DNA of 64,000 nucleotides from Carbonactinospora thermoautotrophica (GTDB lineage: Bacteria; Actinomycetota; Actinomycetes; Streptomycetales; Carbonactinosporaceae): the NCBI RefSeq assembly GCF_001543895.1, contig NZ_JYIJ01000019.1, positions 310,001 to 374,000 of the forward strand, in the 5' to 3' direction. Positions within the stretch are counted from its first letter, which is position 1, and each line of letters starts with the position of its first letter. This document shows positions 24,899 to 33,382 of the stretch, piece by piece. The notes under the pieces are model-generated. The model saw nothing but the letters and a program-made list of their open reading frames with translations, did not search any database and was not told where the DNA came from. The position numbers and the translations under genes are program-made.

Positions 24899-25486
24899 TC
24901 AGCCCTCCTGGAGGTTCAGCGAACGGAGCAGGGACTTGCGGGCGCGGGCGGGCAGGCGGTCGATGTACAGGCCGCCGTCGAGGTGGTCGCACTCGTGCTG
25001 CAGGCAGCGCGCGAAGTACCCGGTGCCCTCGACCGTGATCGGCTCGCCGCGCAGGTCGAAGCCGTGGACGACGGCGTAGGAGGGACGGGCCACCCGGGCC
25101 CAGCCGCCCTTGATGGACAGGCAGCCTTCCTCCTCCTCGAGGAGGACGCGGTCGGCCACGTCCGGCAGCTCCAACCGGGGATTGACGACGACGCCGACGT
25201 GGTCGCCATCCTCCGTCGGGCAGTCGTACACGAACACGCGCAGCGACACGCCGATCTGGTTGGCCGCGAGCCCGCACCCGTTGGCGGCGTACATTGACGC
25301 GAACATGTCCTCGGCGAGTTGCTCCAGCTCAGGGCCGAAGTCGGTGACCTCGGCACAGGGCTTGCGCAGCACCGGGTCGCCCAGTTGCACGATCGGCCGC
25401 ACCGTGCCGCGCCGCCCCGGGCCGGCCTGCGGGCGCGTCTCCTGCTCGCCGCGCTCGCCGCTCTGCTTGACGGTTCGCTCGCTCAC
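24899..25486 (-). CDS. def: Peptide deformylase
   Basis: Removes the formyl group from the N-terminal Met of new proteins. 195 residues from the GTG at 25486, which follows GGAGGAG. All three metal/active-site motifs are present: [10 protein letters not shown] (motif I), EEGCLSIKG (motif II with the metal-binding Cys) and [16 protein letters not shown] (motif III, HExxH). The N-terminal ~28 residues are a charged extension absent from many homologues. The frame continues upstream to 25558 without family similarity. Confidence 0.93.
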   Translation of the reverse strand: MSERTVKQSGERGEQETRPQAGPGRRGTVRPIVQLGDPVLRKPCAEVTDFGPELEQLAEDMFASMYAANGCGLAANQIGVSLRVFVYDCPTEDGDHVGVVVNPRLELPDVADRVLLEEEEGCLSIKGGWARVARPSYAVVHGFDLRGEPITVEGTGYFARCLQHECDHLDGGLYIDRLPARARKSLLRSLNLQEG

Positions 25487-25561
25487 GTCGTCTCCTCCTC
25501 GTTCGCAGGCAACACTACCCGGACGCCCAGGAAAGAAAGGACCGAATCGGCATAGCACTGC

Positions 25562-27049
25562 TTACCCATGCTCCCCGAACCAACGCGCGAGCTTCCCGCC
25601 CCGGCTCACCGCCCGCAGCCGCCGCTCGGTCTCCTCGCGCACCTCCTCGGTCGTCACCACCAGCAGCTCGTCCCCGTGCCGCAGCGTGGTCGTGGGGGTG
25701 GGCACGAAGCTCTGCCCGTCCCGGACCACCAGCGTCACCGCGGCTCCGCGCGGCAGCCGCAGCTCGAAGATCTCCACCCCGTGCAGCCGCGAGTCGTCCG
25801 GCACCCGCACCTCCAGCAGGTGCGCGCCCAGATGCTCCAGCGGCGCGGACTCCACCCCCAGGTCGTGCGCGTCCAGGCCGTGCCCGAACCCGAGCAGGCG
25901 CGCGAGCCACGGCAGCGTCGGACCCTGGACCAGCGTGAACACCACGACCAGCACGAACACGATGTTGAACAGCTGCCCTGCCCGCTCCACGCCGGTCACC
26001 AGCGGGACCGTCGCCAGGACGATCGGCACCGCGCCCCGCAGCCCAGCCCACGACAGGATCGCCTGCTCCCGCCACGGCATCCGGAACGGCAGCACGGAGA
26101 CCAGCACGGACAGCGGCCGGGCGAGCAGCAGCAGCGCCGTGCCGATCACCAGCGCCGGCAGCAGCGCCGAGCCCATGTCGTGCGGGGTGGCGAGCAGGCC
26201 TAGCAGGATGAACAGCCCGATCTGCGCCAGCCACGCCAGGCCCTCGGCGAACCCCCGGGTGGCCGGCCCGTGCGGCAGCCGCGCGTTGCCGAGCACCAGG
26301 GCGGCCAGGTACGTCGCCAGGAACCCGCTGCCGTGCAGCAGCGCCGCCGCCGCGTACGCGCCCACGATCAGCCCGAACACCGCCAGCGGGTACAGGCCCG
26401 AGGCCGGCAGCGCGACCCGGCGCAGCGTCGCGGCGCCGACCCGCCCGACCGCCAGCCCGACCACGGCCCCCACGGCCAGCTCGAACACCAGCATGCCGAG
26501 CAGCTGCCATAGCGACCCCGGCTCGCCCGGCATGGACAGGGCCGAGACCAGGATCACCACCGGCGCGTCGTTGAATCCCGACTCCGCCTCCAGGGCGCCG
26601 ACGACTCGCTGGCTCAGCGGCAGCCGCCGCAGCACCGAGAACACCGCCGCCGCGTCGGTGGACGACACGATGGCGCCCAGCAGCAGCGCGTGGCGCCACT
26701 CCATGTCGAACGCCGCGTGCGCGACCAGGGCGGTCACCCCCACGCTCACGCCTACCCCGACCGTGGCGAGCGCGACGGCGACCGGCACCACCGGCCGGAT
26801 CGTCGACCACCGCGTGGTCAGGCCGCCCTCGGCGAGGATGACGATCAGGGCGGCGTACCCGAGGGTGCGGGTCAGCTCGACGTCGCTGAACTCGATGCCC
26901 AGCCCGTCCGTGCCGAGTGCCAGGCCCAGCCCCAGGTAGATGAGCAGGCTAGGGAGGCCGGTGCGCGTGGACAGGCGTACCGCCACGATCGCCACGAGCA
27001 GGACCGCGGCGCCGACCAGCAGCACACGATCGAGTTCTTCGACGCTCAA
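25562..27049 (-). CDS. CPA1-type Na+/K+:H+ antiporter with TrkA-C domain
   Basis: A 495-residue membrane protein of the NhaP2/CvrA group. Around twelve hydrophobic segments are visible. The transport core has IVSSTDAAAVFSVLR and ALEAESGFNDAPVVILV, with paired acidic residues typical of cation/proton antiporters, and FRMPWREQAILSWAGLRGAVPIVLA. The last ~85 residues form a TrkA-C (RCK_C) regulatory domain (GVEIFELRLPRGAAVTLVVRDG...LRHGDELLVVTTEE). It starts with TTG at 27049, with GGAGG close upstream. Ion selectivity (K+ or Na+) cannot be read from sequence. Divergent from the penicillin acylase gene. Confidence 0.9.
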   Translation of the reverse strand: MSVEELDRVLLVGAAVLLVAIVAVRLSTRTGLPSLLIYLGLGLALGTDGLGIEFSDVELTRTLGYAALIVILAEGGLTTRWSTIRPVVPVAVALATVGVGVSVGVTALVAHAAFDMEWRHALLLGAIVSSTDAAAVFSVLRRLPLSQRVVGALEAESGFNDAPVVILVSALSMPGEPGSLWQLLGMLVFELAVGAVVGLAVGRVGAATLRRVALPASGLYPLAVFGLIVGAYAAAALLHGSGFLATYLAALVLGNARLPHGPATRGFAEGLAWLAQIGLFILLGLLATPHDMGSALLPALVIGTALLLLARPLSVLVSVLPFRMPWREQAILSWAGLRGAVPIVLATVPLVTGVERAGQLFNIVFVLVVVFTLVQGPTLPWLARLLGFGHGLDAHDLGVESAPLEHLGAHLLEVRVPDDSRLHGVEIFELRLPRGAAVTLVVRDGQSFVPTPTTTLRHGDELLVVTTEEVREETERRLRAVSRGGKLARWFGEHG

Positions 27050-27188
27050 AAGACCTCCCAGCCGTTCCTGACCGCCTCGTCACCGGCGTGCCCGGAACGG
27101 CTGGCTCGTGTCCTGCCGTTTCCCGGTCCGGCCGGTCGTGGGGAGCGCGCCGTCCGGACGTGAGGATTGCTCGCTACGCTCGCACACG

Positions 27189-27240
27189 CGTCACCTACGG
27201 TTGTCGTTTGTTCGTTCACCGGTAGGTGCGCCTACCGTCC
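27189..27240. promoter_or_regulatory. Symmetric CACCTAC/GTAGGTG motifs in a divergent promoter region
   Basis: Between the antiporter (-) and acylase (+) genes lie CACCTAC (~27189), GGTAGGTG (~27222) and the hairpin-like GGTAGG-TGCG-CCTACC (27221-27236). Repeated symmetric motifs in a divergent promoter suggest an operator. No regulator gene is adjacent. Confidence 0.3.
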
Positions 27241-27270
27241 CGGCCGGAGTACTGACCGAGAAGGACGCTG

Positions 27271-29850
27271 ATGCCCAGCTCGACGCTGTTCCGTCGACTC
27301 CGTATTATGCTCATCGCCTTGACAGGCCTGGTCCTGCTCGCCCTCATCGCCGCTACCTCGTACGTGGTGTGGACCGTGCGCCGCTCGTTTCCACAGGTCG
27401 ACGGCACGCTGTCAGTACCGGGCCTGACCACTCGGGTCGAAGTCGTCCGGGATAAGTGGGGGGTCCCCCAGATTTACGCCGACAACGCACTCGATCTCTT
27501 CCGCGCGCAAGGGTACGTCCACGCCCAGGACCGGTTCTGGGAGATGGACGTGCGCCGCCACGTGACCGCCGGGCGGCTGTCGGAGATGTTCGGCCCCTCG
27601 ACCCTGAAGGTCGACAAGCTGATCCGCACGATGGGCTGGCGGAAGATCGCCGAGCAGGAGTTGGAGCGGATCGACCCGGAGACACGGCGGTACCTGCAGG
27701 CGTACGCGGAGGGCGTCAACGCCTACCTGGACGAGCGCGAGGGGGCCGAGCTCGGCCTGGAGTACACGCTGCTGGCGATGGAGAACGGGGACTACCGCCC
27801 CGAGCCCTGGACCCCGGCCGACTCGCTGTCCTGGCTCAAGGCGATGGCCTGGGACCTGCGCGCCAACGTCGCGCAGGAGATCGACCGGGCGCTGTTGACG
27901 GAGAAGCTCAGCGTCGACCAGATCGAGCAGCTGTACCCGCCGTACCCCTATGGCCGGCACCAGCCGATCCTGAGCCGGGGCGACGTGCGCGGCAAGCGGT
28001 TCGATCCCGAAGCGCCGGCGCCGCTGCGGCTGCCCGTCGGCGTCCGCAAGCAGTTGGCCGAGCTGTCCCGGGAGCTGGCGAAGATCCCGCCGCTGCTCGG
28101 CCCCAACGGCACCGGGATCGGCTCGAACTCCTGGGTGGTGTCCGGCGCGCTCACCACCACCGGCAAGCCGCTGCTCGCCAACGACCCGCACCTGGCGCCG
28201 AAGCTGCCCTCGATCTGGTACCAGATGGGGCTGCACTGCCGGAAGATCACCGGGCAGTGCCCGTTCGACGTGGCCGGGTTCACGTTCTCCGGCGTCCCCG
28301 GCGTCATCATCGGCCACAACGACAAGATCGCCTGGGGGTTCACCAACCTGGGCGCCGACGTGAGCGACCTGTTCCTGGAGAAGGTCCGCGGCGACACGTA
28401 CGAGTACAAGGGCCGCCAGGTGCCGCTCGAGATCAACCAGGAGATCATCAAGGTCGCCGGCCAGGACGACGTCCTGCTGACCGTCCGCGCCACCAAGCAC
28501 GGCCCGTTGATCTCGGACGTGTCCGAGGAGTTCCGCAAGGCCGGCGCCGGCGCGCCGCTGCCGGAGAGCATGCGGGAGCCGCGACGCGAGTACGCGGTCG
28601 CCCTCAGCTGGACCGCGCTCAAGCCCAGCCGTACCGCGGACGCGATCTTCAAGCTGAACACGGCCCGGAACTGGACCGAGTTCCGCGCCGCCGCCAAGCT
28701 CTTCGCCGTGCCGGCGCAGAACATGATCTACGCCGACACCCAGGGCAACATCGGCTACCAGATGCCGGGTTACCTCCCGCTGCGCAACAGCGGTGACGGC
28801 CGCTGGCCGGTGCCTGGCTGGGTCGACTCCTACGAGTGGAAGGCCGCCCCGGTCCCGTTCGACCAGCTCCCGTACGCGCTGAACCCCAAGGAGGGGTACC
28901 TGGTCACCGCCAACAACGCGGTGATCCCGCCCGGGTACGCGTACCTGATCACCGAGGACTGGGACTACGGGTACCGCAGCCAGCGCATCACCGAGCTGCT
29001 CCAGCAGCAGCTCAGGAAGAACGGCAACAAGGTCGACGCGCAGGCGCTGCGGGACATCCAGCTCGACAACCGCAATCCCAACGCCGAGCTGCTCACCCCG
29101 TACCTGCTGCGGTTGCGGGTCGACCCGTTCACGCGCGAGGCCCAGGAGCTGCTGCGGCACTGGGACTACACCCAGCCCCCGGATTCCGCGGCCGCCGCCT
29201 ACTTCAACGCGGTCTGGCGGCAGGCGCTGCTGCTCACCTTCGGGGACCAGATGCCGAAGGAGGTCCAGCCCGACGGCGGCGACCGGTGGTTCGAGGTGGT
29301 GCGGGGCATCATCGACGAGCCGGACAACCCCTGGTGGGACGACGTGCGCACGCCGCGGCGCGAGACCCGCGACGACATCCTGCGCAAGGCCATGCGCAAG
29401 GCCCGGTACGAGCTGACCCGCAAGCTCACCAAGGACCCGGAGAACTGGCACTGGGGCCGGCTGCACAAGATGTGGCTGCTCAACGACATGCTCGGCAATT
29501 CGGACGACTGGCTGGTGAAGAAGCTGCTCAACCGCGGCCCCTACGAGGTCGGCGGCGGGGAGTCCCTGGTGAACGCCACCGGCTGGGACGCGGCCAAGGG
29601 GTACACGACCGACTGGGTTCCGTCCATGCGCATGGTCGTCGACCTCGGCAACCTGGACGCGTCCACCTGGATCAACCTGACCGGCGCCTCCGGGCACGCC
29701 TACCACGGGAACTACGTGGACCAGGCCGAGCTGTGGACGCGCGGCGAGCAGTTGCCCTGGCCGTTCAGCGAGCAGGCGGTCCGGCAGGCGGCCGAAAACA
29801 CCTTGGTGCTGGAGCCGGGACCCCCGCTGGAGGGTGCGGTGCCGGGCTGA
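27271..29850 (+). CDS. Penicillin acylase family (Ntn-hydrolase) membrane-anchored protein
   Basis: An 859-residue amidohydrolase of the penicillin/acyl-homoserine-lactone acylase family. An N-terminal signal anchor (IMLIALTGLVLLALIAATSYVVWTV, about 12-36) implies export. The alpha-chain motif VEVVRDKWGVPQIYADN and the AQGYVHAQDRFWEMD segment precede the predicted autoprocessing point. Ser285 in GIGSNSWVVSG would become the N-terminal nucleophile of the beta chain, and LLANDPHL follows. The length fits the family. The real substrate (beta-lactam, AHL, lipopeptide or other amide) is unknown. A copy of the dispersed palindrome lies directly downstream. Confidence 0.9.
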   Translation: MPSSTLFRRLRIMLIALTGLVLLALIAATSYVVWTVRRSFPQVDGTLSVPGLTTRVEVVRDKWGVPQIYADNALDLFRAQGYVHAQDRFWEMDVRRHVTAGRLSEMFGPSTLKVDKLIRTMGWRKIAEQELERIDPETRRYLQAYAEGVNAYLDEREGAELGLEYTLLAMENGDYRPEPWTPADSLSWLKAMAWDLRANVAQEIDRALLTEKLSVDQIEQLYPPYPYGRHQPILSRGDVRGKRFDPEAPAPLRLPVGVRKQLAELSRELAKIPPLLGPNGTGIGSNSWVVSGALTTTGKPLLANDPHLAPKLPSIWYQMGLHCRKITGQCPFDVAGFTFSGVPGVIIGHNDKIAWGFTNLGADVSDLFLEKVRGDTYEYKGRQVPLEINQEIIKVAGQDDVLLTVRATKHGPLISDVSEEFRKAGAGAPLPESMREPRREYAVALSWTALKPSRTADAIFKLNTARNWTEFRAAAKLFAVPAQNMIYADTQGNIGYQMPGYLPLRNSGDGRWPVPGWVDSYEWKAAPVPFDQLPYALNPKEGYLVTANNAVIPPGYAYLITEDWDYGYRSQRITELLQQQLRKNGNKVDAQALRDIQLDNRNPNAELLTPYLLRLRVDPFTREAQELLRHWDYTQPPDSAAAAYFNAVWRQALLLTFGDQMPKEVQPDGGDRWFEVVRGIIDEPDNPWWDDVRTPRRETRDDILRKAMRKARYELTRKLTKDPENWHWGRLHKMWLLNDMLGNSDDWLVKKLLNRGPYEVGGGESLVNATGWDAAKGYTTDWVPSMRMVVDLGNLDASTWINLTGASGHAYHGNYVDQAELWTRGEQLPWPFSEQAVRQAAENTLVLEPGPPLEGAVPG

Positions 29851-29872
29851 GCGCGCCCCCGGCCAGGTGTGA

Positions 29873-29923
29873 CGTCGAGTGTGCGTGTCGTCACACCGCG
29901 TGTGACGACACGCACACTCGACG
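29873..29923. repeat. Dispersed palindrome copy 1 (likely bidirectional terminator)
   Basis: Two 23-nt arms (29873-29895 and 29901-29923) are perfect inverted repeats, with loop CCGCG. The arm begins CGTCGAGTGTGCGTGTCGTC. It lies between the convergent acylase (+) and DUF397 (-) genes. Nearly identical arms occur at 32610 and 54681. Confidence 0.9.
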
Positions 29924-29929
29924 GAGACT

Positions 29930-29967
29930 CCGCAGGGCCGCACCCGACCGTCGGGGCGGCCCTGCGG
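29930..29967 (-). terminator. Second hairpin at the same junction
   Basis: CCGCAGGGCCGC (29930-29941) is perfectly inverted at 29956-29967, a 12-bp stem with a 14-base loop. It is 14 bases past the DUF397 stop on the minus strand, so this junction has a conventional terminator in addition to the dispersed palindrome. Confidence 0.65.
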
Positions 29968-29981
29968 GTGCTGGCGGAACG

Positions 29982-30212
29982 TCAGGCCAGCAGGTCGTCG
30001 AACTCGCCGGCCTTCACGCCGCTGGTGAAGGCGGTCCACTCGTCGTGGGTGAAGACGAGCTTGGGGCCGTGCGGGTTCTTGGAGTCGCGGACCGCGATGT
30101 AGCCCTGGACAAGGGCGACCTCGACGCATGAGCTGTCGCCGCCGCTACGGCGGCTCTTGCGCCAGAGAGCTTGGGAAATGTCTAGGTCGTCAGGGCTCGG
30201 CTTCTGCGTCAT
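29982..30212 (-). CDS. DUF397 protein
   Basis: A 76-residue small protein with the DUF397 signature: WRKSRRSGGDSSCVEVAL, then IAVRDSKNPHGPKLVFTHDEWTAFTSGVKAGEFD. It begins eight bases after the stop of the HTH regulator gene on the same strand. In streptomycetes, DUF397 proteins are encoded beside WhiJ-like regulators and are thought to act with them, in at least one case as a toxin-antitoxin-like pair. The precise role here is unknown. AAGGAG lies upstream but at a long spacing of about 14 bases. Confidence 0.9.
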   Translation of the reverse strand: MTQKPSPDDLDISQALWRKSRRSGGDSSCVEVALVQGYIAVRDSKNPHGPKLVFTHDEWTAFTSGVKAGEFDDLLA

Positions 30213-30220
30213 CGTGGGGG

Positions 30221-31087
30221 CTAGTACTCCTTACGGCATTCAACGATCATCCGGCGCGATGCCGCTTCCGGGAGCGCGGAAGCGCGTAGGTGATCGAAGA
30301 CCCGGGCGTATCGGTCGACGTCTGGTTCCTTCTCGATGTAAAGACCACCGGTCAGACTCTCCAGGTAGACGATACTTGGCCCCTCCACCTCTGGAAACGC
30401 AAGAAACGTGAACGCTCCGTCGACTCCGGCGTGAAGACCTGCGGAGAACGGCAGCACCTGCAAGGTGACGTGCGGCAGGTCCGCGACCTCCAGCAGGTGT
30501 TCCAGTTGATCACGCATCACACCAGGGTCGGCGGTCGGAGCACGGCGGAGCGCGGCCTCGTCCAAGACGAGCCAGACCTCCGGTGGAGGTTCGCGACGAA
30601 GGATCTCTTGTCGCGCCATGCGAGCGTCAACCCGCCGCTGGATCGCTTCGGGCGCGTCCCCGACCCGGACGGCCTGAATCACGGCATAGGCGTAACCGGC
30701 GGTCTGGAACAGTCCCGGGATCACCTGTGTGTGGTAGATGCGAAGCGATGAGGCGCGGACCTCCAGGCTGATCAAGTCCTGGTACGGCCTGGCCAGAACG
30801 TCGCTGTAGGAGTGCCACCAGTCCCGGCGCTTGGACTCCCGAGACAGCGTGAGCAGCGCCTCTCTTCGCTCCTCGTCAGTCACGCCGTACTTGTCCAGCA
30901 GCGCACGCAGCTCCAGCGGACGGATGTTCCGATGCCCGGTCTCGATCCGGCTCAGCATCGACGGGTGGCACTCGATCGCTTCGGCGGCTTGCTCCAGCGT
31001 GAAGCCCGCTGCCTCGCGAAGTCGACGCAGCTCGGCACCGAGACGACGAGCTCGAACGGTGGGAGGACGGCGACGCGATTTCGGCAT
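30221..31087 (-). CDS. WhiJ-like HTH (XRE) regulator with DUF5753 domain
   Basis: A 288-residue regulator from the ATG at 31087 (the frame extends to 31147). The N-terminal XRE helix-turn-helix reads RRLREAAGFTLEQAAEAIECHPSMLSRIETGHRNI. The remaining ~190 residues are the DUF5753 domain (IYHTQVIPGLFQTAGYAYAVIQA, VWLVLDEAALRR, LQVLPFSAGLHAGVDGAFTFLAF). Together with the DUF397 gene after it and the divergent ATPase, this is the actinobacterial trio found many times in streptomycete genomes and linked to development. The perfect palindrome at 31166 in the divergent promoter is its most likely binding site. Confidence 0.9.
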   Translation of the reverse strand: MPKSRRRPPTVRARRLGAELRRLREAAGFTLEQAAEAIECHPSMLSRIETGHRNIRPLELRALLDKYGVTDEERREALLTLSRESKRRDWWHSYSDVLARPYQDLISLEVRASSLRIYHTQVIPGLFQTAGYAYAVIQAVRVGDAPEAIQRRVDARMARQEILRREPPPEVWLVLDEAALRRAPTADPGVMRDQLEHLLEVADLPHVTLQVLPFSAGLHAGVDGAFTFLAFPEVEGPSIVYLESLTGGLYIEKEPDVDRYARVFDHLRASALPEAASRRMIVECRKEY

Positions 31088-31144
31088 GTCGCCAATCTTT
31101 CGAGCCAACGGGACAGCGATCAAGCAAGTAGGTGATTCAGCATT

Positions 31145-31187
31145 CACTAGATTGGGCGAATCTTCTAGTGGTCAAACTTGACCACTA
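31145..31187. promoter_or_regulatory. Palindromic operator between the HTH and ATPase genes
   Basis: TAGTGGTCAA (31166-31175) and TTGACCACTA (31178-31187) form a perfect 10-bp inverted repeat with a two-base spacer. A second imperfect repeat, CACTAG...CTAGTG (31145-31170), overlaps it. The region is AT-rich compared with its surroundings and separates divergent genes. Confidence 0.6.
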
Positions 31188-31252
31188 AGGGATTTGCTCG
31201 CCATGCTCCTCCGCAACGGAGATCACCCACCGAGGTCACGGGGGAGGTTGGT

Positions 31253-31672
31253 ATGCCGGAGGCTCACGTGCGCGTCGTCGAGCGCGATGCGGTGCGGGTG
31301 GCCTGGCGGGTGCCGGCGATCGCGGAGGCCACGCGGTTGGCCCGCTGGCTGGTGCGACGGAAGGTGGCCGAGTGGGGCGGTGACGCCGAGGCCGGGTACA
31401 CCGCCGGGTTGCTGGCGGGCGAGCTGGTCACCAACGCGGTGGTGCACGCGGGCGGGGACGCGCTCACCCTGGTGGTCGCCCGCGCGGACGGCGGGTTGCG
31501 GGTGGAGGTCCACGACCGGGGCCGGGACGAGCCTGTGCTGCGCCGAACGGACGGCGCCGCTGAGCAGGGGCGGGGCCTGCTGGTCGTGGACGCCCTGTCC
31601 ACAGCCTGGGGACACGCGCCGACGTCCACCGGGAAGGTCGTGTGGTTCGAGCTGGCGGGGTGCGTGCGGTGA
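31253..31672 (+). CDS. HATPase_c anti-sigma-factor-like ATP-binding protein
   Basis: A 139-residue single-domain GHKL ATPase of the RsbW/SpoIIAB-like type. The N-box is GELVTNAVVHAGGD, followed by VHDRGRDEPV and the G-box GRGLLVVDALSTAWGHAPTSTGKVVWFEL. It is the third member of the HTH/DUF397/ATPase trio and is divergent from the other two. Such proteins probably phosphorylate or sequester a partner, but their targets are mostly unknown. The ATG at 31253 follows GGGGAGG at 31241-31247. Confidence 0.87.
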   Translation: MPEAHVRVVERDAVRVAWRVPAIAEATRLARWLVRRKVAEWGGDAEAGYTAGLLAGELVTNAVVHAGGDALTLVVARADGGLRVEVHDRGRDEPVLRRTDGAAEQGRGLLVVDALSTAWGHAPTSTGKVVWFELAGCVR

Positions 31673-32157
31673 CGCCCCGCGAGTACCCGCGCTCCGGTGC
31701 CTGGTCCGAATCGCGGTGGGCGGCGGACGTGCTGCATGCGCCCCCGGCACGGCGTCTGGCGTCGTCCGTCGCCTCCGGAGGAGGGCGAGCCGCCGCCCCC
31801 GGTTTCCTCCCCCACGGCGACCGCAGGGTCAGGGTCGCGACCTGAGACGTGCGGGCTCCCGCCCCGGCTCGCCCCCGGCCGGTGACCCCCAGGGTCCGCC
31901 CACCGGGAGCCCGCACCACACCACCCCAGGCGGAAGGAGGTGATCGACCAGGCGCACTCCCCGACGCCCACAGCCGATGTACCAGGGCCCCGGGCCGCCC
32001 CCCGCCCGGGGCCCTCACCAGGCGAAGGGGCGAACGGGCCGGTGTGAAATCCGGGAGGACCCGTTCACCATCACCGCCGGCTCCCGCGACCTTTCGGGTG
32101 TGTCGTACGCTCCGGTCCGATTCATCCTTCGATTCCACCAGCATCTGGCGGTAGCGA
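31673..32157. other. Intergenic region with hairpin, perfect Shine-Dalgarno and possible mini-ORF
   Basis: This 485-base gap holds no long gene. GTGCGGGCTCCCG (31849-31861) and CGGGAGCCCGCAC (31904-31916) form a perfect 13-bp stem with a 42-base loop. Shortly after it, AAGGAGGTGATC (31934-31945) is an exact 12-base complement of the 16S rRNA 3' end. A GTG inside that sequence (31940-31942) opens a 35-codon proline-rich frame ending at a TGA near 32047. This could be a leader peptide or a structured 5' region for the gene at 32158, or chance. Confidence 0.4.
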
Positions 32158-32574
32158 ATGACGGCTGACTCTCTCCGGCTGACAGCCGAGCTCTCCACCG
32201 CGGACCGTCTCCGCGAGGGAGAACTCGGCGACGCCGCGATCCGCATCCGCAACACCGCCGCCGAGCCGGTGACGTGCGAGGTGTGGGACCTGGAGACGCT
32301 GCTCCTGCACCCCACGTCCCGAGATGTGGCCGGCCGTCACCTCGGCTTCCGTTACCTTCCCCGGTTCGAGATCTCGCTCGGCCCCGGGGAGTCCGCCGAA
32401 TTCCACGTGGATCTGGCCGCGTTGGACGCGCGCACCCTTGACGACTCGCTTGCCCAGCAGCCGCTGGGTCCGGGCACGTACCTGGCCGTGGGCAGGTGCC
32501 GGATCAAGGAGACCGTCTCGGGGGAAGGAGTCGAGCTGACCACCGACGAGACCGTCGTCCAGGTCGTCCGGTAG
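32158..32574 (+). CDS. Conserved-looking hypothetical beta-rich protein
   Basis: A 138-residue soluble protein. It reads as alternating beta strands with no signal peptide or membrane segment: MTADSLRLTAELSTADRLREGELGDAAIRIRN, VTCEVWDLETLLLHP, EISLGPGESAEFHVDLAAL, GTYLAVGRCRI. The arrangement recalls immunoglobulin-like or protease-inhibitor-like (BsuPI-type) folds, but no family can be named with confidence. No strong ribosome-binding site precedes the ATG; the sequence before it is TAGCGA. Dispersed palindrome copy 2 lies 36 bases after the stop. Confidence 0.65.
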   Translation: MTADSLRLTAELSTADRLREGELGDAAIRIRNTAAEPVTCEVWDLETLLLHPTSRDVAGRHLGFRYLPRFEISLGPGESAEFHVDLAALDARTLDDSLAQQPLGPGTYLAVGRCRIKETVSGEGVELTTDETVVQVVR

Positions 32575-32609
32575 ACCTCGCGGGGTGGCCGCCCGGAGTC
32601 CATCCCATC

Positions 32610-32660
32610 CGTCGAGTGTGCGTGTCGTCACGCCGCGTGTGACGGCACGCACACTCGACG
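32610..32660. repeat. Dispersed palindrome copy 2
   Basis: Arms at 32610-32632 and 32638-32660 with loop CCGCG, the same sequence as copy 1 apart from two changes. The mismatched positions are T/G-type, so the RNA hairpin would keep pairing by G-U wobble. It lies between the convergent genes at 32158 (+) and 32667 (-). Confidence 0.9.
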
Positions 32661-32666
32661 CACGGC

Positions 32667-33254
32667 TCAGCCGCGCGCGTCGAACCGGTGTACCCCGCTG
32701 GGGGTGACCACGGCGCCCACCGGCCGGTCATGCGGCAAAGCCGGGACCGACTCGACCAACTCCCCGTCGTACAGCAGCGCCGCCACCAGCCGGCCGGGCG
32801 GGACGCGGGTGAGCGCCCGGTCGTACGAGCCGCCGCCCCGGCCCAGCCGCATCCCGCGCCGGTCCACCGCGACCGCCGGCACCAGCACCACGTCGGCCGC
32901 CGCCACCCCGGACACCCCGAGCCGGTCGCCGGCCGGCTCCAGCAGGCCGCGCCCGCCGGCCGTCAGGGAGCCCTCCCCGGCGTACACGCCCCAGTCCAGG
33001 TCCAGGTCCGGCAGCAGCACCGGCAGCAGCACGCGCACGCCGCGCTCGTACAGGGCCGTGAGCAGCTCGCGGGTGTCCGGCTCGCTCCCCACCGACACGT
33101 AACAGGCCACGCAGCCGGCGCGCGCGACCTCCGGCAGCGCCAGCGCCCGGTCGCGCAGCGCCGCCCCGAGCGTCCTCCGTTCGGCGGCGCCCAGCGTCGC
33201 CCGATTGGCGAGAATCCGTGACCGGATTGCCCGTTTCTCGCGGAACTGGTCCAT
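32667..33254 (-). CDS. 5-formyltetrahydrofolate cyclo-ligase
   Basis: Converts 5-formyl-THF to 5,10-methenyl-THF with ATP. 195 residues. The N-terminal EKRAIRSRILANRATL contributes the phosphate-binding basic residues. VACYVSVGSEPDTRELL is next, and the C-terminal signature LGRGGGSYDRAL is the folate/ATP-binding loop of the family. The ATG at 33254 is unambiguous. Its position near galU and the molybdopterin genes is the usual actinobacterial order. Confidence 0.9.
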   Translation of the reverse strand: MDQFREKRAIRSRILANRATLGAAERRTLGAALRDRALALPEVARAGCVACYVSVGSEPDTRELLTALYERGVRVLLPVLLPDLDLDWGVYAGEGSLTAGGRGLLEPAGDRLGVSGVAAADVVLVPAVAVDRRGMRLGRGGGSYDRALTRVPPGRLVAALLYDGELVESVPALPHDRPVGAVVTPSGVHRFDARG

Positions 33255-33382
33255 GATGTGAAACCTCGGCTACCGAGCGTACGGCGGTCGTGGAAGCATC
33301 GTGCCTGGAGGGCGTCGCGCGGTACAGGCGGGGTCGGCAAGGGCATGCCTGGCGACCGCGGGCAGATGAAAGGACGCGGAGG

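Noticed and set aside
23223-25079. 618-codon plus-strand frame over YibE/F
   Set aside because: Antisense to a clear multipass membrane protein with conserved YibE/F motifs.
27412-30129. 905-codon minus-strand frame
   Set aside because: Shadow of the penicillin acylase gene; no recognisable motifs, and it runs through the palindrome.
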